Assembly: GCF_007830125.1 (NCBI RefSeq)
Contig: NZ_VLLG01000002.1
Location: forward strand, 506,985 to 570,984
DNA: 64,000 bases
Source of the DNA: Chitinophaga japonensis
GTDB lineage: Bacteria > Bacteroidota > Bacteroidia > Chitinophagales > Chitinophagaceae
Direction: 5' to 3'
The notes under the pieces: model-generated
What the model was told of the DNA's origin: nothing
The model's input: the letters and a program-made list of their open reading frames with translations, nothing else
Databases searched by the model: none
Shown here: positions 43,591 to 54,027 of the stretch, piece by piece
Numbering within the stretch: the first letter of the stretch is position 1
Layout of the letters: every line of letters starts with the position of its first letter
Translations under genes and position numbers: made by a program

Positions 43591-43637
43591 TGTGCTGATG
43601 ATGGCATCGCGTAAAACACGCGGCCATCGTCAGCACA
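43591..43637 (+). terminator. hairpin terminator after SusCD pair 1
   Basis: Outer stem TGTGCTGATGATGGC / GCCATCGTCAGCACA (43591-43605 / 43623-43637), 15 bp with one G-U pair, plus an inner stem CGCGT / ACGCG (43608-43612 / 43618-43622). Only three T residues follow, so it may stop or protect the transcript rather than being a textbook terminator. Confidence 0.7.
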
Positions 43638-43703
43638 TTTGCTTACCTGCACGTTCCCCCTTTCCCCCATCCTCCCCTGTTAATTATTAATTGTTAATTA
43701 CTT

Positions 43704-43741
43704 GCAAACGATTGCAGAATCTTGAAAATAATCTTAACTTG
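43704..43741 (+). promoter_or_regulatory. LacI-type operator and -7 box upstream of susC pair 2
   Basis: GCAAACGATTGC at 43704-43715 is the exact reverse complement of the operator core before susC pair 1. Nineteen nt later is TAACTTG (43735-43741), again a TAnnTTG box with identical spacing. A half-copy of the ATTAATTGTTAATTA repeat word lies just upstream (43680-43700). Confidence 0.65.
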
Positions 43742-43787
43742 TAGTAACGGTTAACCGACAACTCGTTAACAATTTTAATCCACTGTT

Positions 43788-46700
43788 ATGAAAAACAAGC
43801 TCTCCTATGGGGGCCTGTGGCTTTATTTGCTCTGCCACAGCCTGACCCTCTATGCACAATCCACTATACAGGGAAAAGTTACAGACGCTAAAGACGGCGC
43901 CCCCCTGCCCGGCGTGACCGTGTCTGTTAAAGGTAAAGCCCTGGGAACGCAAACCAACATGAAGGGCGAGTACCAACTGAAAGTACCCGGCGGGCAAAAT
44001 ACCCTGGTATTCTCTTTCATCGGTTATCTCTCACAGGAACAGGCAATAGATAACCGGTCTACCATCAACATCGTCCTGCAGGAAGACCTCAAAAAGCTGG
44101 ATGAAGTGGTGGTAGTAGGTTATGGACAACAAAAGCGCCGGGATGTGACCGGCTCCATCGTCTCTATCGGCGAGGCCAAGATAAAACAGTCGCCGGTGCT
44201 GAGCGCGGCGCAGGCATTACAGGGGCGCGCACCCGGCGTGTACGCGGCGCAGAGCAGTAACCGTCCCGGGGCGGATGCGCGCATACAGATCCGCGGCCGC
44301 CGCTCTTTCAACGCTTCCAGCGACCCGCTGTACGTGATAGACGGCATTCCCATTTACGTGGGCATCAGCGAGCTGAATCCCAACGATATTGCCTCCATGG
44401 AAGTGCTGAAAGATGCTTCCGCTACCGCCATCTACGGCTCCCGTGGCGCCAACGGCGTGATCCTGATCACCACCAAGCGTGGTAAGGCCGGCAAGGTCAC
44501 CGTAGATTACAATGGCTACACCGGCGTACAGGAGCCGCTGAAGCTGATGGAGACCTTTGACGGACCGGGCTACGCCGAGTATCGCCGGGAAGCCTTCCGC
44601 AACACGCGGAACAACCAGTATCCATCCGACGTACCGGACAAAGCGCTGGATGAGCAGCTCTTTAAACAGGATGCCACCGTGCTGCAAAATGTGCTGAACG
44701 CCTATGACGCCAACGGTAACTATGATCCGTCAAAGATCCATAGTACGGACTGGGGCGACCTGGTGCTGCGCACCGGTTTTATACAGAACCACCAGGTAAG
44801 TGTAACGGCCGGCAATGATAAAACCAAGGTGCTGTTCTCCGCCTCCTATTACCAGAACAAGGGCATTATCAAAAACCAGGACTATACCCGCTGGAGCCTG
44901 CGCCTGAACGTGGACCAGCAGATCACCGACGCGATCCGCATCGGCATGTCCTCCGTTTTTTCTTCCTTTATACAGAATTATGGCTCTGACCTGTACAGTG
45001 CTACTTACGGCATTAACCCGCTGTCGGCCCCCTATGATTCCAGCGGGAAGCTGATCTTCCAGCCAGGTAACGACGCCCAGATCTATAATCCCCTGTTTGA
45101 TGTGAACGGCATGGTGGATGAGCGCCGCAAGTTCCGCTTCCTGGGCAGCTTCTTCGGGGAAGTGCAACTGGCAAAAGGGCTGAAATACCGCATCAACTTC
45201 GGCCCGGATTACGGCCCTTACCGGCAGGGAGAGTTCCGCTCCGCTATGACCACGGACCGCAAGGGCGGTACCGCCTGGGCCAGGATCTACAACGATTCCC
45301 GCTTTGCCTACACCCTGGAGAACCTGCTGTTCTACAACAAGGATCTCAAAAACCACTCCCTGGGCGTCACCCTGCTGCAAAGTATACAGGAGGAGCGGTT
45401 TGAAAGCTCGGAGGAAAAAGCCTTCGACCTGCCGTATGAAAGCCAGGGATTTTATAACATCGGCACTGCTGTAACCATTGATGGCATCGCCAGCAACTAC
45501 AAGCGCCAGCGCCTCGCCTCCTTCATGGGACGCATCAATTACAGCTACAAGGATAAGTATCTCCTGACATTATCTACCCGCGCGGACGGGTCCTCTGTAC
45601 TGGCCAGCGACAATAAATTTGACTTCTTCCCTTCCGCTGCGCTGGCCTGGCGGGTAAAACAGGAGCCTTTCATGCAAAGCGCCGGATTCTTTGACGATCT
45701 TAAGCTACGTTTAGGCTATGGCGTTACCGGTAACTCCTCCGTAGATCCATATGAAACGCTGGGCTCCCTCACCAAAACCTCCTATGCCTGGGACGACGTA
45801 CCGGCCTACGGCTTCCGCCCGGATAAGATACCCAACCCCCTGCTGCACTGGGAAAGAACGGCGCAGTACAACGTGGGGCTGGACTTCACCCTGTTGAAAG
45901 GACGTATAGCCGGCACCGTAGATGCCTACCTGCAGCGCACCTCCAACCTTATCATGGACCGGCAGTTGCCCACCGCATCCGGCTTCCCCAACATACAGTA
46001 CAACGTGGGCGAGACCAGCAACCGCGGCCTGGAAGTAAGCCTCAACACCCTGAACGTGGACACCAAAAGCGGCTTCCGCTGGACCACGGACTGGATGTTC
46101 TACACCAACCGCGAGCGCATTGAGCGCCTCTATGGCGGTAAAAAGGATGATATCGGCAATAAATGGTTTATCGGCCAGCCTATCGGCGTTATTTTCGATT
46201 ACCGGATGGATGGTATCTGGCAGAACACCCCGGAAGACCTGGCGCTGATGGAAGAGTATAACAAGAACGGCTCCAACTTTGCCCCCGGCAAAATACGCCT
46301 CGGTAATGTATATGACCCGAAAGAGCACAAGATCACGGCGGACGACCGCGCCATACTGGGCTATACCACGCCCCGCTGGATCGGCAGCCTTACCAACACT
46401 TTTTCCTATAAAGGCCTGGAGCTGATGGTGTTCATCTACACCCAGCAGAAGTATCTCATCCGTACAGACAAGCGCCTGGCCCTGGCCGGCCGGTATAACC
46501 ATATGGCCATTGATTACTGGACGCCCACCAATACGGATGGCAAGTACCCGCGCCCGTCTGCCGATGTGGAGAACGTGGAGTTCCAGGACCTGCTGTATTA
46601 CGAGGACGGCTCTTTTGTAAAAGTGAAAACCGCCACCCTGGGCTATAACCTGCCCCAGGGACTGCTGAACCGGCTGGGCGTGCGGAGCATGAAAGTATAC

Positions 46701-46853
46701 GTGAGCGCGGAAAACCCATTCATGTTCACCAAAGCAGATTCCATGGACCCGGAAGTGCTGAACGACAGCAGCAGCGACCGTAACTTCCGCACCTCCCCGG
46801 TATCCACGCCCACGCCGCGCTCTTTCCTGTTCGGACTCAATGTTGGTTTCTAA
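43788..46853 (+). CDS. SusC/RagA-family TonB-linked receptor (pair 2)
   Basis: A 1021-residue receptor with signal peptide ending 'SLTLYAQ', carboxypeptidase-like domain ('GKVTDAKDGAPLPGVTVSVK'), 'LDEVVVVGYGQQKRRDVTGS', plug ('DPLYVIDGIPIYVGISE') and a barrel ending 'FLFGLNVGF'. It is closely related to SusC pair 1 in its first 150 residues but diverges in the barrel, so the two likely take related but not identical ligands. It is preceded by the same operator/promoter arrangement and followed after 24 bp by its SusD partner. Confidence 0.95.
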   Translation: MKNKLSYGGLWLYLLCHSLTLYAQSTIQGKVTDAKDGAPLPGVTVSVKGKALGTQTNMKGEYQLKVPGGQNTLVFSFIGYLSQEQAIDNRSTINIVLQEDLKKLDEVVVVGYGQQKRRDVTGSIVSIGEAKIKQSPVLSAAQALQGRAPGVYAAQSSNRPGADARIQIRGRRSFNASSDPLYVIDGIPIYVGISELNPNDIASMEVLKDASATAIYGSRGANGVILITTKRGKAGKVTVDYNGYTGVQEPLKLMETFDGPGYAEYRREAFRNTRNNQYPSDVPDKALDEQLFKQDATVLQNVLNAYDANGNYDPSKIHSTDWGDLVLRTGFIQNHQVSVTAGNDKTKVLFSASYYQNKGIIKNQDYTRWSLRLNVDQQITDAIRIGMSSVFSSFIQNYGSDLYSATYGINPLSAPYDSSGKLIFQPGNDAQIYNPLFDVNGMVDERRKFRFLGSFFGEVQLAKGLKYRINFGPDYGPYRQGEFRSAMTTDRKGGTAWARIYNDSRFAYTLENLLFYNKDLKNHSLGVTLLQSIQEERFESSEEKAFDLPYESQGFYNIGTAVTIDGIASNYKRQRLASFMGRINYSYKDKYLLTLSTRADGSSVLASDNKFDFFPSAALAWRVKQEPFMQSAGFFDDLKLRLGYGVTGNSSVDPYETLGSLTKTSYAWDDVPAYGFRPDKIPNPLLHWERTAQYNVGLDFTLLKGRIAGTVDAYLQRTSNLIMDRQLPTASGFPNIQYNVGETSNRGLEVSLNTLNVDTKSGFRWTTDWMFYTNRERIERLYGGKKDDIGNKWFIGQPIGVIFDYRMDGIWQNTPEDLALMEEYNKNGSNFAPGKIRLGNVYDPKEHKITADDRAILGYTTPRWIGSLTNTFSYKGLELMVFIYTQQKYLIRTDKRLALAGRYNHMAIDYWTPTNTDGKYPRPSADVENVEFQDLLYYEDGSFVKVKTATLGYNLPQGLLNRLGVRSMKVYVSAENPFMFTKADSMDPEVLNDSSSDRNFRTSPVSTPTPRSFLFGLNVGF

Positions 46854-46877
46854 CTGTATACTATAAACGAAAATGTT

Positions 46878-48638
46878 ATGCAAAGAATTTGCCTTTATAT
46901 ATGCTGCCTGGCCCTGCTCCTTTCCTCCTGTAAAAAATACCTGGATGAAAAGCTGATATCAGGCGTTTCCTATGATTACTATGATACCGAGGATGGTATT
47001 GAAGATGCCGTGAACTCCGCCTATGCGGAGCTGCGTTATCCACTGGGCCGGGAACATGGCTTTGCCCTCAGTGAATACGGCACCGATGAATTTACAGAAG
47101 GCGCCGACGGCTCCCAGAAGGCCACCTTTAACCAGTACAACACCACGCTGAACGCCAACAGCGGCTGGCTGCATGATATATGGACCAGCTACTACCGCGG
47201 TGTCAGCATCACGAACCTGTGCATCAGCCGCATTCCGGCGATCAATGGCGTAAACTTCTACACCAACGATGCCAACCGCAACATGCGCCTGGGCGAAATG
47301 CGCTTCATCCGCGCTTATTGCTATTTCATGCTGGTGCAAACCTGGGGCAGGGTGCCGCTGCTGCTGGAAGAGAACATCGGCGTGCAAACAGACTTCAAAC
47401 GGGCGGAAGTGTCGCAGGTATATGACGCTATTATCAGCGACCTGCGCTTTGCCGTAGACCACCTGCCCGCCACCCAGGGCGACTATGGCCGTGCCACCAG
47501 AGGCGCCGCGCGGCACCTGCTGGCCAAAGTATACCTTACCCGGGGCAGCGCCGTTACCGACCAGCGCGGGCAAAAAGCCACGGACATGGACAGCGTGATC
47601 TATTACGGCGACCAGGTGATCAGCTCCGGTAACTATGCCCTGGTAGAGAACTATGCCCGCCTGTGGGACATGAACAACCAAAAGAACAGTGAAGTGGTGT
47701 TTGCTATCCAGTTCAGCAAAAACCTGCTGATCAACGGGGACGGCAACCGGCTACACCTGTACTTTGGTATGGAATACGACATATTACCCGGCATGCAGCG
47801 GGACGTGGCCAACGGCCGCCCCTTCAAGCGCCTGCGCCCTACGGATTTCCTGATGGATGCCTATGACCGGAAGAACGACAGCCGTTTTTACAAGAGCTTT
47901 AAATGGGCTTACCTGTGCAACAACGAGGCCAACCGTCCCAAATGGGATGCCTCCAACGCACCTGATCCCTCCCTGGTAGGCAAACCAAAGTTCAACCTGG
48001 GCGATACTGCCGTATATGTATCCATGGACCGCCTGCCGGACAATGATCCGCAACGGGCCCAAACGCCCTACCTGTGGATATCCCGCACCCAGTTCAATCC
48101 CAAATGGTATCCCACGCTCATTAAGTTCCTGGACCCCGAGCGGCCCGACAAAACAGAGGAGCGCGGCTCCCGGGATTTCTTCCTGATGCGGCTGGCGGAA
48201 ACCTACCTGATGGTGGCGGAAGCCTACGGGCGCAAGGGCGATTTTACCAAAGCGGCGGAATATATCAACATCGTGCGGAAGCGCGCCGCCTATCATGAAG
48301 GGGAGGTAAAACCAGCCCAGTACTACCTGGTGGAAGGCGGCGACCCGGCCGACCTGACCAAAAGCACCGAGCCGCTGATCATGGTGACACCGACAGACAT
48401 CAGCAACGATTTTGTGAACTTTATGCTCACGGAGCGTATGCTGGAGCTGCATGGCGAATGCATGCGCTGGCACGACCTGGTGCGCACGGAAAAGCTGGTA
48501 GAGCGGGTTAAGGAGCATAACCGGGAGGCCGCCAACATCCGCGATTTTCACAAACTGCGGCCCATTCCCCAGGCGCATATAGAGCGGCTGGGCAACCCGG
48601 GGCCGAAAGAGGAGGAACAGAATCCGGGATATTATTAG
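46878..48638 (+). CDS. SusD/RagB-family nutrient-binding lipoprotein (pair 2)
   Basis: A 586-residue lipoprotein with lipobox 'ALLLSSC' (cysteine 18). 'GEMRFIRAYCYFMLVQTWGR', 'YDAIISDLRFAVDHLPATQG' and the C-terminal 'FMLTERMLELHGECMRWHDL...HKLRPIPQAHIE' mark it as SusD. It is somewhat longer than usual, with an extra 40 residues before the C-terminal helices. It is the surface glycan-binding partner of the SusC encoded upstream. A DJ-1/PfpI gene follows after 29 bp. Confidence 0.94.
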   Translation: MQRICLYICCLALLLSSCKKYLDEKLISGVSYDYYDTEDGIEDAVNSAYAELRYPLGREHGFALSEYGTDEFTEGADGSQKATFNQYNTTLNANSGWLHDIWTSYYRGVSITNLCISRIPAINGVNFYTNDANRNMRLGEMRFIRAYCYFMLVQTWGRVPLLLEENIGVQTDFKRAEVSQVYDAIISDLRFAVDHLPATQGDYGRATRGAARHLLAKVYLTRGSAVTDQRGQKATDMDSVIYYGDQVISSGNYALVENYARLWDMNNQKNSEVVFAIQFSKNLLINGDGNRLHLYFGMEYDILPGMQRDVANGRPFKRLRPTDFLMDAYDRKNDSRFYKSFKWAYLCNNEANRPKWDASNAPDPSLVGKPKFNLGDTAVYVSMDRLPDNDPQRAQTPYLWISRTQFNPKWYPTLIKFLDPERPDKTEERGSRDFFLMRLAETYLMVAEAYGRKGDFTKAAEYINIVRKRAAYHEGEVKPAQYYLVEGGDPADLTKSTEPLIMVTPTDISNDFVNFMLTERMLELHGECMRWHDLVRTEKLVERVKEHNREAANIRDFHKLRPIPQAHIERLGNPGPKEEEQNPGYY

Positions 48639-48667
48639 TAACTTCTGCCTCCTAAAACTCCAAATTT

Positions 48668-49249
48668 ATGGCGCGGAAAAAGATCCTCTTTCTCACAGGC
48701 GATTTTGCTGAAGATTATGAAACAATGGTGCCCTTCCAGATGCTGCAGATGGTAGGACACGAGGTCCATGCGGTATGTCCCGGCAAGGCGGCCGGCGACA
48801 AGGTGATCACCGCTATTCACGATTTTGAGGGCGACCAGACCTACAGTGAAAAACGGGGGCATTATTTTGTGCTGAACGCTTCCTTTGCCGATGTGAAGCC
48901 GGCGGACTATGACGCCCTGGCCATTGCAGGCGGCCGCGCGCCGGAATACCTGCGCCTGGACAGGAAGGTGATAGAGCTGGTACAGCACTTTTTCTCAGCC
49001 GGCAAACCGGTGGCGGCCGTCTGCCATGCCATCCAGATACTGACGGCGGCGGACGTGGTGCGCGGCAAAAAGCTGACCGCCTACCCGGCGGTAGGCCCGG
49101 AAGTGACCCAGGCCGGCGGGCACTACGAGCATGTAAACATAGACGAAGCCGTAACAGACGGGCTGCTGGTAACGGCCCCCGCCTGGCCCGCCCACCCGCA
49201 GTGGATAGCCGCCTTCCTGAAGGTGCTGGGCACCCGTATTGAACCCTGA
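48668..49249 (+). CDS. DJ-1/PfpI family protein (type 1 glutamine amidotransferase-like)
   Basis: The 193-residue cytoplasmic protein has the DJ-1/PfpI fold with nucleophile Cys119 followed by His120 ('[10 protein letters not shown]') and Glu18 in 'DFAEDYE'. This Cys-His-Glu arrangement is typical of PfpI/YhbO-like proteins linked to glyoxalase, deglycase or protease activities, which remain debated. It lies 29 bp behind SusD pair 2 and ends at a long inverted repeat, so it is probably the last gene of that transcript. A role in detoxifying reactive sugar carbonyls would fit the locus; that is speculation. Confidence 0.9.
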   Translation: MARKKILFLTGDFAEDYETMVPFQMLQMVGHEVHAVCPGKAAGDKVITAIHDFEGDQTYSEKRGHYFVLNASFADVKPADYDALAIAGGRAPEYLRLDRKVIELVQHFFSAGKPVAAVCHAIQILTAADVVRGKKLTAYPAVGPEVTQAGGHYEHVNIDEAVTDGLLVTAPAWPAHPQWIAAFLKVLGTRIEP

Positions 49250-49250
49250 A

Positions 49251-49350
49251 TAATTAATAATGAATAGTTAATAATTAATAATCGTAGCACAAGTGTTCCG
49301 TCTGGCCCCTGTGTTACGATTATTAATTCTTAATTATTAATTATTAATTA
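49251..49350. repeat. long inverted repeat (word TAATTAATAAT) between DJ-1 gene and atpG
   Basis: The left arm 49251-49290 and right arm 49311-49350 match as reverse complements in roughly 33 of 40 positions, with a 20-nt GC-richer loop. It starts one base after the DJ-1-family stop codon. Its right end supplies the first two bases (TA) of the atpG -7 box, so a terminator and a promoter are fused. Confidence 0.75.
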
Positions 49351-49356
49351 CCTTTG
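49349..49356 (+). promoter_or_regulatory. -7 promoter box of atpG
   Basis: TACCTTTG is an exact TAnnTTTG match, placed 29 bp before the atpG ATG (49386), predicting a leader of about 23 nt. It overlaps the end of the inverted repeat by two bases. Confidence 0.65.
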
Positions 49357-49385
49357 CAGCCAAATTGAAAACTTAGTACTTAATT

Positions 49386-50273
49386 ATGTCTGGACAGCTT
49401 AAAGAAGTTCGTAACCGTATAAAATCAGTACAATCCAGCCAGCAGATCACCAAGGCCATGAAAATGGTAAGCGCCGCCAAGCTGAGGCGTGCACAGGACG
49501 CCATCCTGCTGATGCGCCCCTATGCCCTGAAGCTCCAGGAAATGTTGCAGAACATTGTTTCCAACACCGAAGGCGACATTGAAATGGCCCTGGCGGCAGA
49601 AAGGCCGGTGGAAAAAGTACTGATCGTGGTGATCACTTCAGACCGCGGGCTGTGCGGCGCCTATAACTCCAACCTTATTAAGCTGGCCAAGCAACGTATC
49701 CGCGAAAAATACGCCGAGCAGTATGCCAAGGGCCAGGTAGAGCTTATGCCGATCGGTAAGAAAGGCTACGAGCACTTTGTCAAGAACGGCTACAAACTCA
49801 ATGACCAGTACTGGCATCTCTTTGCCGACCTGAATTTTGAGCACGTAAAACAGGCTGCCGCCATAGCGCTGAACGGTTTTATCAACGGCGATTATGATGC
49901 CGTGGAGATCGTGTACAGCCATTTCCGGAATGCCGCCACCCAGGTTTATACCGCGGAGCCGTTCCTGCCCATCGCCAAGGTGGAGAACGCGGACGGTCAG
50001 CAGCAGATCAAGGCCGACTACATCTTTGAACCGGAAAAGGAAGCCCTGATAGCCGAGCTGATGCCCAAAATACTGAACACACAGTTCTTCAAGGCCGTAC
50101 TGGACGCCCACGCCTCTGAGCATGGCGCCCGTATGACCGCCATGGACAAGGCTTCTGAAAACGCCAACGAACTGCTGCGCAACCTGAAGCTGTCCTACAA
50201 CCGCGCCCGCCAGGCCGCCATTACCACGGAACTGACGGAGATCGTGAGCGGCGCCGCCGCCCTGGAAGGATAA
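49386..50273 (+). CDS. atpG: F1F0 ATP synthase subunit gamma
   Basis: The 295-residue rotor-shaft subunit of F1. The N-terminal helix 'EVRNRIKSVQSSQQITKAMKMVSAAKLRRAQ' (in part) and the C-terminal helix 'NRARQAAITTELTEIVSGAAAL' are diagnostic. It couples proton flow to ATP synthesis at the inner membrane. No other ATP synthase gene is in the window, so the atp genes are split in this genome. It has its own promoter and a strong terminator, so it is a one-gene unit. Confidence 0.95.
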   Translation: MSGQLKEVRNRIKSVQSSQQITKAMKMVSAAKLRRAQDAILLMRPYALKLQEMLQNIVSNTEGDIEMALAAERPVEKVLIVVITSDRGLCGAYNSNLIKLAKQRIREKYAEQYAKGQVELMPIGKKGYEHFVKNGYKLNDQYWHLFADLNFEHVKQAAAIALNGFINGDYDAVEIVYSHFRNAATQVYTAEPFLPIAKVENADGQQQIKADYIFEPEKEALIAELMPKILNTQFFKAVLDAHASEHGARMTAMDKASENANELLRNLKLSYNRARQAAITTELTEIVSGAAALEG

Positions 50274-50330
50274 GCGTTTCACTGCTTATTCACAATAAAT
50301 CAACAGCGGAAAATTTAGATTTCTTCATAC

Positions 50331-50370
50331 GCGTCAAAGACTGTAACTTTCGGTCTTTGACGCTTTTTTT
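50331..50370 (+). terminator. intrinsic terminator of atpG
   Basis: Perfect 11-bp stem GCGTCAAAGAC / GTCTTTGACGC (50331-50341 / 50353-50363), 11-nt loop, seven T residues. It lies only 12 bp before the scpB start. Confidence 0.92.
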
Positions 50371-50381
50371 ATACCGTAATT

Positions 50382-51548
50382 ATGGAAATCTCCCAGATCA
50401 TACCGCACGTAGAAGCATTAATATTTGCCGCTGACCGGCCCTTGCCGGTACTGGAAATTGTGGAGCTGCTCAATAATGCGCTGGCCTTCCTGGAAGACCG
50501 TGCTACGCTGGATCAGGTAGAGACAGCCATAGAGGCCATCCGCGAGAAATATGCCTCGGAATTCTATGCATTTGAGGTAAGGGAAAGCGGGGGCGGTTAC
50601 CAGTTCCTCACCAAAAAGGACTATTACCAGACCGTGGCCCAGTTGAACGGCGAGAAGTTCCTGAAACGCCTCTCTACCGCCGCCCTGGAAACACTGGCCA
50701 TTATTGCCTATAAACAGCCCATTTCCAAAGGGGAAATAGAGCATATCCGGGGCGTTAGCTCCGACTACTCCATCCAGAAGCTGCTGGAAAAAGAACTGAT
50801 CATCATATCCGGCCGCAGCGAGGAACTGCCCGGCAAGCCCCTGCTGTATGCCACCTCCAAAGCATTCATGGATTACTTTGGCCTGAACTCGCCCGCGGAC
50901 CTGCCCAAGCTCAGGGAAGTGTTTGACGAGGAAGCTATACAGCCCACCCTCATTACCGACGAGGCTTTTCATTCCAATAACGGCAACGGCCTGGTAGTAT
51001 CAGAGAACGGCGAGCTGCTGAACCATTTCATTCCCACCGTGACCATTACGGAAGAAACGGAGGCCCCTGCAGAAGAAACAGAAACGGAACCTGGTATTGA
51101 TACGCCCCCGGAAGATGAAAGCGAAGGCGCCGCTGCCGAAACACCGGAAGAAACAGTATCCGGGGAAACGGCAGAAGAGGTAAGCGGCGAAATGCCCGAA
51201 GATGATATGCCGGAGGCTGCCACAACTACCGAAGCCGCCGATCCCGACGCTATTATACCCGGCGAGGAGGAAGAGGAAGAAGAGGAGGATGAACTGGAAG
51301 AAATGGAGGAATATAATGGGGAGGATGAAGATGAGGATGAGGATGACGATGAAGAGGAGGACGAGGACTTTGAAGAAGGCGAAGATGATGAAGAAGATGA
51401 TGATGAGAAGGAGGAGGAGGACGGCGATGATGATGACGACCTTGAGGATGATGAGGATGATGAGGACGACGAAGACTTTGAAGAAGATGATGAGGACGAT
51501 GACGAGGAGGAGGACGAAGAGAATGAGGACGATAAAGAGAAAGACTAA
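50382..51548 (+). CDS. scpB: segregation and condensation protein B with a long acidic tail
   Basis: Residues about 1-185 are ScpB (two winged helices: 'IIPHVEALIFAADRPLPVLE', 'LSTAALETLAIIAYKQPISKGEIEHIRG', in part), a partner of the SMC-ScpA complex in chromosome compaction. Typical ScpB ends near residue 200. Here about 190 residues follow: first a Glu/Thr/Pro-rich linker, then from about residue 293 an almost pure Asp/Glu run encoded by GAN codons (51262-51545). The tail may be disordered and mimic DNA or bind basic proteins. No scpA lies nearby. Confidence 0.92.
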   Translation: MEISQIIPHVEALIFAADRPLPVLEIVELLNNALAFLEDRATLDQVETAIEAIREKYASEFYAFEVRESGGGYQFLTKKDYYQTVAQLNGEKFLKRLSTAALETLAIIAYKQPISKGEIEHIRGVSSDYSIQKLLEKELIIISGRSEELPGKPLLYATSKAFMDYFGLNSPADLPKLREVFDEEAIQPTLITDEAFHSNNGNGLVVSENGELLNHFIPTVTITEETEAPAEETETEPGIDTPPEDESEGAAAETPEETVSGETAEEVSGEMPEDDMPEAATTTEAADPDAIIPGEEEEEEEEDELEEMEEYNGEDEDEDEDDDEEEDEDFEEGEDDEEDDDEKEEEDGDDDDDLEDDEDDEDDEDFEEDDEDDDEEEDEENEDDKEKD

Positions 51549-51590
51549 AAAATATCCCGCTTAGGCAGATACCTTCTTCCCTCCCATTGA

Positions 51591-52412
<822 letters not shown>

Positions 52413-52421
52413 GAGATAAAA

Positions 52422-52553
52422 GAATGTAAAATGCAAAATACTAAATGTAAAATGTAAAAGTTGGAAACAAGCGTTTCAAACTGCATTATTGCCTCGATGA
52501 TACATAGCTACCAACTTTTACATTTTACATTTGAAATTTCTCATTTTACATTC
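52422..52553. repeat. long inverted repeat (word AATGTAAA) after SusD pair 3
   Basis: The left arm 52422-52464 and right arm 52511-52553 agree as reverse complements in 38 of 43 positions around a 46-nt loop. In transcription direction it begins 1-2 bases after the SusD stop codon. The word is the same as in the repeat at 18722-18822, 34 kb away. Confidence 0.78.
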
Positions 52554-52554
52554 C

Positions 52555-54021
52555 TCAATACCCGTCATTCTGTCCCAGGCCGGGATTCAACTGCAGCTCA
52601 TTTTCCGGGATAGGATACAGCGCTTTATTGGGCGTATAACTTTTCTTTGACAGCGTATCGTTGCCCATTACCTGGTCCAGCAACTGCCAGCGGATCAGGT
52701 CATAACGGCGGTTGTACTCAAAGGCCAGCTCGTGGGTGCGCTCCTTGCGTACGGAGTCCCGGAACTGGGCCTGTGTAAGGCCGCCGAGCGCGGGCAGGCC
52801 GGCACGGTCCCTTACACGGTTAATGGCCGTATAGGCGTTGGCGGGACCATTGGCCTCATTCTCCGCCTCCGCATAGATCAGCAGCACATCGGCAAAACGT
52901 ATCACCGGTACATTCAGGTTGGTACGCCGGTTATTATCCTGGAAATTGGCGCGGCCGGCATCTATCCACTTCCCGAGATAAGGCTGGCCGGCGCTGAAAG
53001 CCGGGTAGTCTTTCCCGTCCATACTGGTAAGAAAAGTAGCAGCCTTGCGCTTGTCCGTGTCGGGAAACTCGTCCATAAAGCTTTTGGAGGTGGTCCAGTA
53101 GTTCCAGCCGGATTCCTTGCCCACATTGCCCGGCCGTGATTGTACGGACATTACGGATACGCCGGTACCGGAGGTATAATACTGGATGGCATAAATGCTT
53201 TCCCGGTTGTTGTTATTGGCCACTTTCCACAGGTCGCCAAAATCGGCCAGCAGCTCATACCGTCCGCCGTCTATCACCATTTTGGCGTAGCTGGCAGCGG
53301 CCGCCCATTTGGTGTTGTCCCGGAGCGGCGCACCGGCCATGGTCAGGTATACCTGGGCCAGCAGGGCCCTGGCGGCATCCTGGTCCGGACGGCCGGGCAG
53401 GCCCCCCGGCCAGGCGGCAGGCAGGCTGTCACTGGCGTATTGCAGGTCCGCTGCTATCAGGTCATACACTTCATTTATTTCAGCGCGCGCCAGGTTGGCT
53501 GCCGGTTCCGGGTCGGTTACAGGCTCCGTCAGCAACGGCAGCTTGCCGTAGTTGCGCACCAGGTTGAAATAGGCCAGGGCGCGGATAAAGCGGCCGGCGC
53601 CTACGTACCAGCGCTTTTTCTCGTCGGACAACTGACCGGCGACCGGCACTTTCCGGATCATGGTATTGGCGCCGTCAATAATGTCGTAGCTGGCGTTCCA
53701 CAGGTTCACCACGTATTCGTTATTAGGCTGCCAGGTATAGGCGTCAAAGTCATACCGGCTGCCGGAAGTGGCCGTGGAATTTACCAGCTCCCCGCTTACT
53801 TCCGCCAGGAAATAGTACGCACGGTCGTAATAGCTTTGGCTTCTGAATTTGCCCAGGGTGCCTGCCAGCAGCAGCTCGGCGTCGTTCTCCGTTTGGGGGA
53901 AATTGTCGGGCGTCAGGAAGTCAAAGTCCTCCGTTCTTTCCTCCAGGAACTTGCTGCAGGCTGTGGCAGCCAGCAGGGCAAGCGCCACTATCAGATATTT
54001 ACATGCATTTCTCATGATCAT
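52555..54021 (-). CDS. SusD/RagB-family nutrient-binding lipoprotein (pair 3)
   Basis: A 488-residue lipoprotein with lipobox 'LLAATAC' (cysteine 22). 'WNASYDIIDGANTMIRKV', 'GAGRFIRALAYFNLVRNYGK' and the C-terminal 'RKERTHELAFEYNRRYDLIRW...NKALYPIPENELQLNPGLGQN' (in part) are SusD features. It starts 6 bp after the SusC pair 3 stop. The sequence differs clearly from SusD pairs 1 and 2, so the pair is not a recent duplicate. Confidence 0.94.
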   Translation of the reverse strand: MIMRNACKYLIVALALLAATACSKFLEERTEDFDFLTPDNFPQTENDAELLLAGTLGKFRSQSYYDRAYYFLAEVSGELVNSTATSGSRYDFDAYTWQPNNEYVVNLWNASYDIIDGANTMIRKVPVAGQLSDEKKRWYVGAGRFIRALAYFNLVRNYGKLPLLTEPVTDPEPAANLARAEINEVYDLIAADLQYASDSLPAAWPGGLPGRPDQDAARALLAQVYLTMAGAPLRDNTKWAAAASYAKMVIDGGRYELLADFGDLWKVANNNNRESIYAIQYYTSGTGVSVMSVQSRPGNVGKESGWNYWTTSKSFMDEFPDTDKRKAATFLTSMDGKDYPAFSAGQPYLGKWIDAGRANFQDNNRRTNLNVPVIRFADVLLIYAEAENEANGPANAYTAINRVRDRAGLPALGGLTQAQFRDSVRKERTHELAFEYNRRYDLIRWQLLDQVMGNDTLSKKSYTPNKALYPIPENELQLNPGLGQNDGY

Positions 54022-54027
54022 TACTTT

